Part shown: in pieces, positions 21,744 to 29,055 of the stretch
How positions within the stretch are numbered: the stretch's first letter is position 1
Layout of the letters: each line of letters begins with the position of its first letter
From: a virus
Direction: 5' to 3' (one strand)
Length of the DNA stretch: 43,535 bases
IMG/VR virus record: IMGVR_UViG_3300007352_000008
Span: 1-43,535 of that record
Notes under the pieces: generated by a model
Databases searched by the model: none
What the model was told of the DNA's origin: nothing
The model's input: only the letters and a program-made list of their open reading frames with translations
Program-made: the position numbers and the translations under genes

Positions 21744-22684
21744 AAGTTGCAATCACAGGTTCATTAGGTCTTACAGGTTCAGCTTGTATGGAGATGTGTA
21801 AGAAGAAAGGATGGACTCCTGTTGGAGTAGACGCAAATATGCGCAGCTACTTTTTCGGTACTCCTAAACAGGAATATGGCGATTCCATTGAACTGGATAT
21901 AAGAAACCAAGAAGCTGTTGAGGAGCTTTTTAAGCAACACAAGTTTGACGCAATCATTCATACAGCCGCACAACCATCTCACGATTGGGCAAAGAACGAC
22001 CCTTTAATGGACTTCGATACAAATGCACGAGCCACCCTCATTCTCTTAGAGGCGACACGCAAGTACGCTCCAGATGCAATTTTTGTGCATGTATCTACTG
22101 ACAAGGTATATGGTGAAAATATGACAGGAAGTGAAAAACCTTTCACTGAAACGCTTGGATTAGACTTTGCAGGTGTTCGTTCCCTATTTGGATGCTCAAA
22201 AGCCGCTTCTGATATGTACGCACAGGAATATGCAAACTATTTCGGAATGAAAGTTGTAGTGTTTCGTCCTGGGTGCATAACAGGAAAAGTCCATCAAGGT
22301 GCGGAATATCACGGATTCCTTGCGTATCTAGCGAAGTGCATTAAAGAGGGAATTACCTACAAAGTGCATGGGGATGGCAAACAAGTACGCGACCAAATAC
22401 ATGCGAGTGATTTAGCAGATGCGTTCGGGCACGTTATTTCTGACTTTAAGGGAAGTAATGTCTACAACATTGGGGGTGGACCGAACCGTTCTGTTTCTCT
22501 CCTAGAGGCAGTTGATATGATTGAGAAAGAGACAGGGAAGAAAGCCAAATTAGAGTTTGGATTCCCTAACAGGAGAGGAGACCGCCTATGGGATGTACAT
22601 GATGTAACAAAGTTCCGTTCCGATTACCCTGATTGGGACTATCAATACTCACTACAAGATATTATTAAAGAACTTTCTGCATGA
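21740..22684 (+). CDS. CDP-paratose 2-epimerase-like SDR (tyvelose-type)
   Basis: 314 residues from the ATG in the ATGA overlap (a start four codons upstream is less likely). TGSLGLTGS (6-14) binds NAD; NMRSYFFG (33-40), AAQPSHDW, STDKVYG (119-125) and the FRPGCITGKVHQGAEYHGF segment follow the branch annotated as CDP-paratose/tyvelose 2-epimerase-like. The YxxxK dyad reads F150-G-C-S-K154, so the catalytic Tyr is Phe; I recall this in part of the branch (SLFGxSK), but it may alter chemistry. In the pathway it would convert paratose-type to tyvelose-type nucleotide sugar. Confidence 0.72.
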   Translation: MKVAITGSLGLTGSACMEMCKKKGWTPVGVDANMRSYFFGTPKQEYGDSIELDIRNQEAVEELFKQHKFDAIIHTAAQPSHDWAKNDPLMDFDTNARATLILLEATRKYAPDAIFVHVSTDKVYGENMTGSEKPFTETLGLDFAGVRSLFGCSKAASDMYAQEYANYFGMKVVVFRPGCITGKVHQGAEYHGFLAYLAKCIKEGITYKVHGDGKQVRDQIHASDLADAFGHVISDFKGSNVYNIGGGPNRSVSLLEAVDMIEKETGKKAKLEFGFPNRRGDRLWDVHDVTKFRSDYPDWDYQYSLQDIIKELSA

Positions 22685-23847
22685 AATATAAATGGCGATA
22701 CGGAGGGGCGCTAGTCGGTAAGGAAGAACGTAAGGCAATTCTTCGTTCCTTTGATAGCGGATGGTTCCCATGGGGTAAGGAGGGTGAAAAGTTTGAAGAA
22801 GAAGCCGCCAAGTATCTTGGAGTAAAGTATGGTCTTGGTGCTAACAGTGGCTCAAGTGCTGGATTACTTGCGTTAAGTGCCCTTGAATTGGAAAAGGGTA
22901 GTGAGGTTATCATTCCGGCGGTTACATTCCCTACAATCTTCAACATAATTCTTCAGTGTGGCCTCATTCCTGTTGTCGTAGATACCAAGGTAGGAACCTA
23001 CAACATAGACCCTGACCAGATAGAAAAAGCAATTTCAGGAAAGACGAAAGCGATTATCTGTGTCCATGCAGTAGGGAACCCCTGCGACATGGAACGCATT
23101 ATGAAGATAGCTAACGAACACAAACTATATGTCATTGAAGACAACTGCGACGGTTGGGGAGGTACTATTGGCTCTAAAAGAGTTGGAACATTTGGCCACA
23201 TATCCTTCACCTCATTCCATGCCGCGCATATTGTTGCTATGGGACAAGGTGGGGGAGTATTTACGAACGATAGAGAACTTGCCCGTAAAGTGCGAATGTA
23301 TCGAGACTGGGGAAGACAAAGTGAAATCAAAAGCAGAATCAACAATAAAAAATGGCCGACGCTCCCCGAAGACCAAGACGCGAGGTTCATCTACGAAAAG
23401 ATAGGGTACAACCTTTCTCCTCTTGAATTACAAGCGGCGATGGGGAGAGTTCAGTTGCGAAAGACAGAGAAAATTAAACGATTGCGGAGAAGAAACTTTG
23501 ATTATCTCTATAAAGAACTTTCAAAGTTTGATGACTTAATAATGCCAATAACAGTAGAGGGTGCTAACCCCTCATGGTTTTCTTTTCCCCTTACAACGAC
23601 GGAAGAACGTATGCCGCTTCTCATGCACTTAGAAGAGAACGGTGTAGAGACAAGAAGCATGTTTGCAGGGAACGTGCTACGTCATCCGGCCTATGAGGGA
23701 GTGCCACACCGACAAGTGGGGAATCTCCAAAACTCTGATTACATTCTTCGCCATTCATTCTGGATACCTGTGCATCCTCGCTACTCTCCAAAAGACCTTA
23801 AAGGAATGGTTAAGGTCTTCGAGAAGTTCTATGCTAAAACTTCCTAA
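22681..23847 (+). CDS. DegT/DnrJ-fold sugar 3-dehydratase (ColD/RfbH-like, His instead of Lys)
   Basis: 388 residues. Aminotransferase fold with VIEDNCD (151-157) and the PLP loop SFTSFHAAHIVAMGQGGGV. His183 stands where aminotransferases carry the Schiff-base Lys, as in ColD and in RfbH/E1 (SFYPAHHITMGEGG). In these enzymes His removes the C3 hydroxyl from a 4-keto-6-deoxyhexose, giving 3,6-dideoxy sugars. The region that in RfbH/E1 holds the Cys ligands of a [2Fe-2S] cluster, after RDWGR (213-217), contains no Cys here, so a ColD-like mechanism without external reductase is more likely. Overlaps the epimerase by 4 nt. Confidence 0.85.
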   Translation: MKYKWRYGGALVGKEERKAILRSFDSGWFPWGKEGEKFEEEAAKYLGVKYGLGANSGSSAGLLALSALELEKGSEVIIPAVTFPTIFNIILQCGLIPVVVDTKVGTYNIDPDQIEKAISGKTKAIICVHAVGNPCDMERIMKIANEHKLYVIEDNCDGWGGTIGSKRVGTFGHISFTSFHAAHIVAMGQGGGVFTNDRELARKVRMYRDWGRQSEIKSRINNKKWPTLPEDQDARFIYEKIGYNLSPLELQAAMGRVQLRKTEKIKRLRRRNFDYLYKELSKFDDLIMPITVEGANPSWFSFPLTTTEERMPLLMHLEENGVETRSMFAGNVLRHPAYEGVPHRQVGNLQNSDYILRHSFWIPVHPRYSPKDLKGMVKVFEKFYAKTS

Positions 23848-24415
23848 CGTAACACTCATTCTCCTCACTAACCGCGACTTCGCGGGAGCTAAAAAAGCTA
23901 TTGATGAGTCATGCAATGAGATAGAGTTTGGAGGTGTAAAGCTGATTTGGGATGAAAAGATTTCCTCCATTGATGAATGGAATCGCAAGGTAATTCAAGA
24001 GTTACCAGATTATGTTCACACTACCCATGCCCTCCTCATTCACCAAGACGGCTACGTAAAGAATCCAGCGTTATGGAATACGGAATGGTTGCTTTTAGAT
24101 TACATAGGTGCTCCATGGCCTATGCCTGTAGATAATTTTTCCTACAAGGATGATAAAGGTAGACTGCAACGAGTTGGAAACAGTGTGTCGTTACGTTCTA
24201 AGGAGCTCATGGAATTAGTAAGAACGAGAGAGTGGCGACCTTACTACGGATTTACTAATGAGGATGGCTTTATCTGTTGCCATAACAGGGGTTGGCTCGA
24301 AGACCAAGGGTGTAAGTTTGCAACGCTTGAGCAAGCAGTTCATTTCTCTAAGGAACATGAGATACCAGAGAATAAAGGCATTAACACGTTTGCATTTCAT
24401 AAAGTAGATGTATGA
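23831..24415 (+). CDS. DUF5672 glycosyltransferase-like protein
   Basis: 194 residues from the ATG at 23831, overlapping the dehydratase gene by 17 nt; the longer frame from 23663 is rejected. Family pattern: VTLILLTNRDF, ALLIHQDGYV, DYIGAPWP, VGNSVSLRSKEL, NEDGFIC and a C-terminal TFAFHKV. DUF5672 has a GT-A-like fold and is usually found among glycan genes; HQDG probably serves as the DxD equivalent. Donor unknown. Confidence 0.85.
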   Translation: MLKLPNVTLILLTNRDFAGAKKAIDESCNEIEFGGVKLIWDEKISSIDEWNRKVIQELPDYVHTTHALLIHQDGYVKNPALWNTEWLLLDYIGAPWPMPVDNFSYKDDKGRLQRVGNSVSLRSKELMELVRTREWRPYYGFTNEDGFICCHNRGWLEDQGCKFATLEQAVHFSKEHEIPENKGINTFAFHKVDV

Positions 24416-24924
24416 GTATTGCAGAAGAAAAATACGAAGAGCTACTGAAAACCCCCTCGGATGTAAACATGCACTTCCCTACAATACGGAAGTATGTGAA
24501 AGAGGGAGACATTGTCGTTGAGCTGGGCGTGCGTAACTGTGTTTCTACGTGGGCACTCTTAGTGAGTAAACCAAAGCATCTTATTTCAGTAGACATAGTT
24601 GCTCCTCCTTTTGGGAATGTCTTGGAAGTAGAACAAGCGGCACGAGAGCAAGGAAGTGGATTTAATTTTGTACAGCAAGACTCAATAAACATTGAGATTA
24701 AACCTGCGTGCGATGTCCTGTTCATAGACACACTCCATTTGTATAGCCATATCGTCAAAGAGTTGTGGCGTCATGCGGGAAGAACAAAAAAGTACATCAT
24801 CTTCCATGACTATCTCATTCCTGAAGTCAGCGCATGTATCCATGATTTTCTCTACAATCCTGATTGGGAATGGCAAGAAATTAACTCGGAGGGAACGGGA
24901 CTCGCAGTAGTGAAGCACGTATGA
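24412..24924 (+). CDS. class I SAM-dependent methyltransferase (Methyltransf_24/CmcI-like)
   Basis: 170 residues. SAM-binding motif I VVELGVRNC (35-43), the acidic residue D61 at the end of strand 2, FIDTLHLYSHIVKELWRHA with D106, and YIIFHDY (H132, D133), which in related O-methyltransferases holds a metal or the substrate hydroxyl. It overlaps neighbours by ATGA on both sides, so it probably methylates a sugar hydroxyl in the same glycan. Short compared with full CmcI proteins. Confidence 0.8.
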   Translation: MSIAEEKYEELLKTPSDVNMHFPTIRKYVKEGDIVVELGVRNCVSTWALLVSKPKHLISVDIVAPPFGNVLEVEQAAREQGSGFNFVQQDSINIEIKPACDVLFIDTLHLYSHIVKELWRHAGRTKKYIIFHDYLIPEVSACIHDFLYNPDWEWQEINSEGTGLAVVKHV

Positions 24925-25613
24925 TTCTCATAACAGGTTACAGAGGATGGATTGGCTCTCTTCTTGCTGATGAGTTTGACGAGTTTTCAGGTATTGATGT
25001 AAGAGATGGGACAAACCTCATTACGTGTGCTCTACCACCTCCAGAAGAAGTAGATATCATCTATCATCTTGCGGCTCAATCTTCTGTGGAGTATTCATGG
25101 TACGACCCAATCCATGATGCAGATAACCTGCGAATGACTATTAGGTTAGTACATGCGTATCCTGAAGCGAAACTTATCTATACAAACTCTGCGGCATCAA
25201 AAGACCGTTCATCTCCGTATGGATTCTCTAAATGGGCGTGCGCTGAATATATCAAGCAATTCCACAACAATTACGTCATTTGCACACTCCCTAATGTATA
25301 TGGCGAGGGTTCCCGAAGTGTCGTAGATATCTTCAAAGAACTGGATGAAGTGGAGGTATATGGAAGTGGAGATAACACAAGAACGTATGTGCACGTAGAT
25401 GATATCATTCAAGCACTGCTCAAAGCCCAAGATTGGCGGTGTGGTGAATATGAGTTGGGTAATGGAATAGCAACGAGTGTTATTGAACTCGCACAAGGAA
25501 AGAAAGTGAATCATTTGCCTCCTCGTATGGAATCGAAAGAATCTGTCATTCAGAACTCTACTCCAAATTGGGAACCGAAGATAAATGTGTTTGAGTATTT
25601 GAAAGATGTATGA
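24921..25613 (+). CDS. short NAD(P)-dependent SDR reductase/epimerase
   Basis: 230 residues. GYRGWIG at 6-12 binds the dinucleotide, LAAQSSV follows strand 4, and SPYGFSK gives Y100-x3-K104. NVYGEGS and YVHVDDI are typical of nucleotide-sugar SDRs, but at 230 residues it lacks part of the substrate domain. In a 3,6-dideoxyhexose pathway it would fit the final C4 keto-reduction (RfbS or ColC role). That step assignment is inference from context. Confidence 0.72.
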   Translation: MILITGYRGWIGSLLADEFDEFSGIDVRDGTNLITCALPPPEEVDIIYHLAAQSSVEYSWYDPIHDADNLRMTIRLVHAYPEAKLIYTNSAASKDRSSPYGFSKWACAEYIKQFHNNYVICTLPNVYGEGSRSVVDIFKELDEVEVYGSGDNTRTYVHVDDIIQALLKAQDWRCGEYELGNGIATSVIELAQGKKVNHLPPRMESKESVIQNSTPNWEPKINVFEYLKDV

Positions 25614-26410
25614 TTGCTGGGATTTTCCATGAAGGTAGCGGATTAGGCGACCAACTCTTTAGATACATTACTGTCAGGACTCTTGCAGAAGAAAAAGGAT
25701 ATAAGTTTTCTATGGTTTTTCCCGAAGCATTCAAAGCAAACTTCTTTCTTAATTTAACTACTATTGAACCATTCCAACCAAAGTCTAAAGACTCTACATT
25801 TCACGCGAGTCGTTGGAATGAGAAAGAAGTAAAAGAAAATGGTTTAGACATTCGGTCCTACGACCCTGAAATTAACTTTGTAGAAGATAACACCGTTATT
25901 GATGGTTCATTTGAAGACTCAAAGTATTGGGGACACAACTTAGATAACATTAACAAGTGGTTGCGAGTAGAACCGTTAGAAGTACCTAACGATACTGTAG
26001 TTCTCGGTTTTCGAGGTGGAGAGTATTACACAGACCCGAATCTTGGATTACCAAGAGAGTATTTTGAGAACGCAATGAGTTATTTTACTCCTCGTGTTGA
26101 GTTTCAAGTGCATACCGATGACCCCGATTTTGCGATGAAGTTCTTTCATAGCGTGAAAGGGAACATGAGCTTTGTAGATAACAAACCTATTTCACATAGT
26201 AAACATGAAAATATGGGATTCAATTGGAGGTCAGCGCGATTTGCAAAGCACGCAATAATTCCTAACAGTGCTTTCTTTATTCTTCCTCGCTTACTGAAAC
26301 ATCATGAAGACCCTACTGCTGTGACGATAGCTCCGCGTTATTGGGCTAGACGCAACACAAAGACCTGGGCTAGACCTGCTTGTTACTACAAGCAATTCAC
26401 GTATGTTTGA
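25610..26410 (+). CDS. GT11-like glycosyltransferase
   Basis: 266 residues. GSGLGDQLFRYITVRTLAEEKG at the N-terminus (GxGLGNQLF type), VVLGFRGGEYY where HxRxGD would stand, and PNSAFFILPRLL followed by IAPRYWARRNTKTWARP. The overall order resembles the fucosyltransferase superfamily with a GT-B fold. The His of HIRRGD is replaced by FRGGE, so it is divergent from the gene at 21156. It overlaps the SDR by ATGA. Confidence 0.7.
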   Translation: MIAGIFHEGSGLGDQLFRYITVRTLAEEKGYKFSMVFPEAFKANFFLNLTTIEPFQPKSKDSTFHASRWNEKEVKENGLDIRSYDPEINFVEDNTVIDGSFEDSKYWGHNLDNINKWLRVEPLEVPNDTVVLGFRGGEYYTDPNLGLPREYFENAMSYFTPRVEFQVHTDDPDFAMKFFHSVKGNMSFVDNKPISHSKHENMGFNWRSARFAKHAIIPNSAFFILPRLLKHHEDPTAVTIAPRYWARRNTKTWARPACYYKQFTYV

Positions 26411-26477
26411 TTACCCGAAAAGTTGGGTTTGGAATCTTATTCTTAGAGTAATCGAACTATGGAAGCGGTACTTGTAA
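26403..26477 (+). CDS. possible 24-aa amphipathic peptide bridging two genes
   Basis: A 25-codon ORF that overlaps the stop of the GT11-like gene by 8 nt and the start of the DUF3431 gene by 19 nt, filling the only gap in the island. Rich in Trp, Leu and Ile. It could couple translation or be chance. Confidence 0.3.
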   Translation: MFDYPKSWVWNLILRVIELWKRYL

Positions 26478-27103
26478 ATTACAACTATAACCCGACGTGG
26501 GTGCTAGAATATCCTGATTTAGAGCCAATTATTTACGATAGGAGCGACGATGGGATTGAGAGGAATCTGACGCGCTATGGCCCTGTATATAAAACAGAGA
26601 ATATTGGCAATGTTGATTACGACAAACTAGGATACTTAATCAAAAACTATGATGCTCTTCCTGAATATTTCTTGTGGGGGAAATCGAACCTATTCAAATA
26701 CATTTCAAAAGAAGAATTTGATGCAGTCAAAGATAATCAAACCTTCACTCCATTGCTAACACAGAACCACCATACGTACTCTGATAATACGTTGCCTGAA
26801 GGTAATCCGGTTTGTTTCTACAAAGACAAAATGTATCACGAAAGAAAAGGCATCGTTAATACCCTTCCAGGGTTAATGCTCCACAAATACTTCGATTCGT
26901 GGGAAGAGTGGTGTAAAGAGTTTCATATTCCTGAAGTTGGTCATATTCCCTTTCCACCAGGTGGCAACTTTATCCTCACACGAGAAGCAGTTTGGAAATA
27001 TAGTCGTGATTTCTACCAAAAGATGCGTGATACACTGGACTATACACAGCTTCCTTTTGAAGCGCAGTTAGCCGAGAGGAGTTATTACTTGTTATGGCGA
27101 TAA
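26459..27103 (+). CDS. DUF3431-like glycan-associated protein
   Basis: 214 residues. VLVNYNYNPTWVLEYPD near the N-terminus, then IYDRSDDG, ENIGNVDYDKLGYLIKNYDALPEYFLWGKSN matches the DUF3431 pattern (short ARY, then N.GRE..TYL.HI..NYD.LPD...F.QG). The C-terminal part includes FPPGGNFILTREAVWK. The family is often found next to glycosyltransferases and is thought to be GT-like; no activity is established. It overlaps the first GT17 gene by 10 nt. Confidence 0.75.
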   Translation: MEAVLVNYNYNPTWVLEYPDLEPIIYDRSDDGIERNLTRYGPVYKTENIGNVDYDKLGYLIKNYDALPEYFLWGKSNLFKYISKEEFDAVKDNQTFTPLLTQNHHTYSDNTLPEGNPVCFYKDKMYHERKGIVNTLPGLMLHKYFDSWEEWCKEFHIPEVGHIPFPPGGNFILTREAVWKYSRDFYQKMRDTLDYTQLPFEAQLAERSYYLLWR

Positions 27104-27870
27104 TTGATTGTTTCACCTATAACGGAGAACGAGATATCTTGCGAATTCATCTTGAATGTACGCCATGGGTAGATAAGTACATCATCGTTGAAGCAAATCA
27201 GACATTCACAGGGAAGCCAAAACCTCTCTATTTCTTCAGGGACAATCGCTATTACAAGAAATGGTGGAACAAGATTGATTATTTCGTGGTAAATAAGTGG
27301 GACGATGATGCTCTCTGGGAAACAGCACGTTCTAGTCCACTCACAAAAGGGGCAGAGCACTGGAAGCGAGAGTTTTACACAAAAGAGCATGTACTTAGAG
27401 CTCTTCGCTCATGTGGTACTCAACCTGACGACATTGTATATGTAGGGGATGTAGATGAGATTCCTATGCAATGGAATGGTCCTATGCCAGCTAAATTACG
27501 GCTTAAAGTCTATGCGAATTACCTCAACAATCGCTCAAACGAGCTATTCTGGGGCACATACGTAGCGCCATATAATTATTTTAAGGACAGGTTGATGAAT
27601 AACGAACGCAACAGGAAAGATATCCGAACCAACGAAGAATGTGGCTGGCATTTCACTAGCATGGGGGGACTAAAGGAAGTACAACGCAAACTTAATGACA
27701 CTTACACAGCCGAAACATATGCCGCACCACAGATTCTTGAAATGGTTCCTGAACGCCACGCAAAAGCAGTAGATATATTTGGAAGACACTACACATTTAC
27801 GGTGGATGAATCGGAATGGCCTACGTATCTCAAGGAGAATAGAGCTAAGTTCAAACATTTATGTCTGTAG
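27094..27870 (+). CDS. GT17-family glycosyltransferase, copy 1
   Basis: 258 residues. IIDCFTYNGERDILRIHL, then VEANQTFTGKPKPLYF (32-47), GDVDEIP with the DxD at 119-121, and CGWHFTSMGGL all match GT17 (beta-1,4-mannosyl-glycoprotein N-acetylglucosaminyltransferase type, GT-A fold). Bacterial members attach GlcNAc-like sugars to unknown acceptors. The C-terminus VDESEWPTYLKENRAKFKHLCL is nearly repeated in the next gene, showing tandem duplication. No membrane anchor. Confidence 0.88.
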   Translation: MAIIDCFTYNGERDILRIHLECTPWVDKYIIVEANQTFTGKPKPLYFFRDNRYYKKWWNKIDYFVVNKWDDDALWETARSSPLTKGAEHWKREFYTKEHVLRALRSCGTQPDDIVYVGDVDEIPMQWNGPMPAKLRLKVYANYLNNRSNELFWGTYVAPYNYFKDRLMNNERNRKDIRTNEECGWHFTSMGGLKEVQRKLNDTYTAETYAAPQILEMVPERHAKAVDIFGRHYTFTVDESEWPTYLKENRAKFKHLCL

Positions 27871-28643
27871 TAGATTGTTTCACGTATTCGGGAGAGGTAG
27901 ATATGCTCCATTTGCACTTATCCTGTCTTGACCCATACGTTGACCACTTTATACTAGGAGAAGCCGCGATAACGTTCTCTGGTCGCACAAAACCTCTCTA
28001 TTTTGACGAACAGTATACACAAGAGAGATTCCAAAAGTTCGTTCACAAAATCACCTATGCAGTCGTGGATGACTTCTATCATCCTAGTATTCTCAAGTAC
28101 ATGCAGAGGTTTAATTGGTATGAGATGAACTATCCATTCAAGATGTCTTTCAACCAAAAAGAACACCTGCAAGTAGGGTTGTCAGCACTAGGATTAAAGG
28201 AATCTGACACTGTATATTTCGGCGATTGTGATGAGATTTGGACGCCACAAACACCTCAAAAGGAAGCGCATAAGTTGGAACAACTCATGTACTCATATCA
28301 CCTAAACAGGCGTTCAACAGAGAAATGGGCGGGCACGTTTATTGCTCCTTACAAGGAAGTGAAAGAGAAAGGAATCAATCATTTGCGTAAAGAAACCACC
28401 AAGACACTACCAAATGGCGGCTGGCACTTTACGAATATGGGTGGCCTAGAGGCGGTACACAAGAAACTACGAGACTACGACCACCAAGAGATAAACACGG
28501 CGGACATCCATTCCAACCTTGAAAGGAGATTCAAAGAAGGCATTGATTTCTTGGGTAGAGAACACCGTATGTATGTAGATGAATCAGAGTGGCCTATCTA
28601 CCTAAAGGAACATAGAGAAGAATACAAACACTTATGTCTATAG
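27861..28643 (+). CDS. GT17-family glycosyltransferase, copy 2
   Basis: 260 residues, paralogous to the preceding gene: VVDCFTYSGEVDML, ITFSGRTKPLYF, GDCDEIW (DxD-type acids 122-124), GGWHFTNMGGLEAV and VDESEWPIYLKE near the end. The two differ strongly in the middle (about residues 55-110), probably the acceptor- or donor-selecting region, so they may add different linkages. It overlaps copy 1 by 10 nt, and the next gene overlaps it by 10 nt with almost the same bases (TTATGTCTRTAG). The sugar island ends here. Confidence 0.88.
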   Translation: MSVVDCFTYSGEVDMLHLHLSCLDPYVDHFILGEAAITFSGRTKPLYFDEQYTQERFQKFVHKITYAVVDDFYHPSILKYMQRFNWYEMNYPFKMSFNQKEHLQVGLSALGLKESDTVYFGDCDEIWTPQTPQKEAHKLEQLMYSYHLNRRSTEKWAGTFIAPYKEVKEKGINHLRKETTKTLPNGGWHFTNMGGLEAVHKKLRDYDHQEINTADIHSNLERRFKEGIDFLGREHRMYVDESEWPIYLKEHREEYKHLCL

Positions 28644-28762
28644 GGTGGGTAGCAACAGTAAAAGATGGGAAGATGTATATTGCTTCTTCAAAGGAAGAGT
28701 TAGAGGAAAAGATACGCAATAATGAATGGACTAAGGAGTTTATTACAGAACAAAAAGAGTAA
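28634..28762 (+). CDS. hypothetical 42-aa protein between the sugar and packaging genes
   Basis: Starts inside the end of GT17 copy 2 with the same overlap geometry as the GT17 pair. The product (GWVATVKDGKMYIAS, then a Glu/Lys helix) does not resemble GT17. It ends 2 nt before the terminase-associated gene. Confidence 0.5.
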   Translation: MSIGWVATVKDGKMYIASSKEELEEKIRNNEWTKEFITEQKE

Positions 28763-28764
28763 GT

Positions 28765-29055
28765 ATGCAAGAAGAAGAGAATACAGGAGAACAGGAAAAA
28801 AACAGCAGAGAATGGCTTAAACCTTATCAATACAAGAAAGGGCAAAGTGGAAACCCTGATGGAAGACCTAAAGGTTCCGTATCGATGAAGACATATGTGA
28901 AGAATAAGTTGCTCTCAATGACTCCAGAGGAGAGAGAAGAGTTTTTAGAGGGAATTGATAAGAAGACGATATGGGAGATGGCAGAGAATAAACCAACCCA
29001 AGACCTACAAGTAGATGCAGATGTCAGAGAACACATCATCAGCGTTGACGAATGA
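28765..29055 (+). CDS. DUF5681-domain protein, probable small terminase subunit
   Basis: 96 residues. The signature KGQSGNPDGRPKGS (about 29-42) is the DUF5681 motif, followed by a helical region with TPEEREEFLEG. DUF5681 proteins commonly stand directly upstream of large terminases, as here, and probably recognise DNA for packaging. It overlaps the TerL gene by 41 nt. The N-terminus is Glu/Lys-rich and likely disordered. Confidence 0.75.
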   Translation: MQEEENTGEQEKNSREWLKPYQYKKGQSGNPDGRPKGSVSMKTYVKNKLLSMTPEEREEFLEGIDKKTIWEMAENKPTQDLQVDADVREHIISVDE

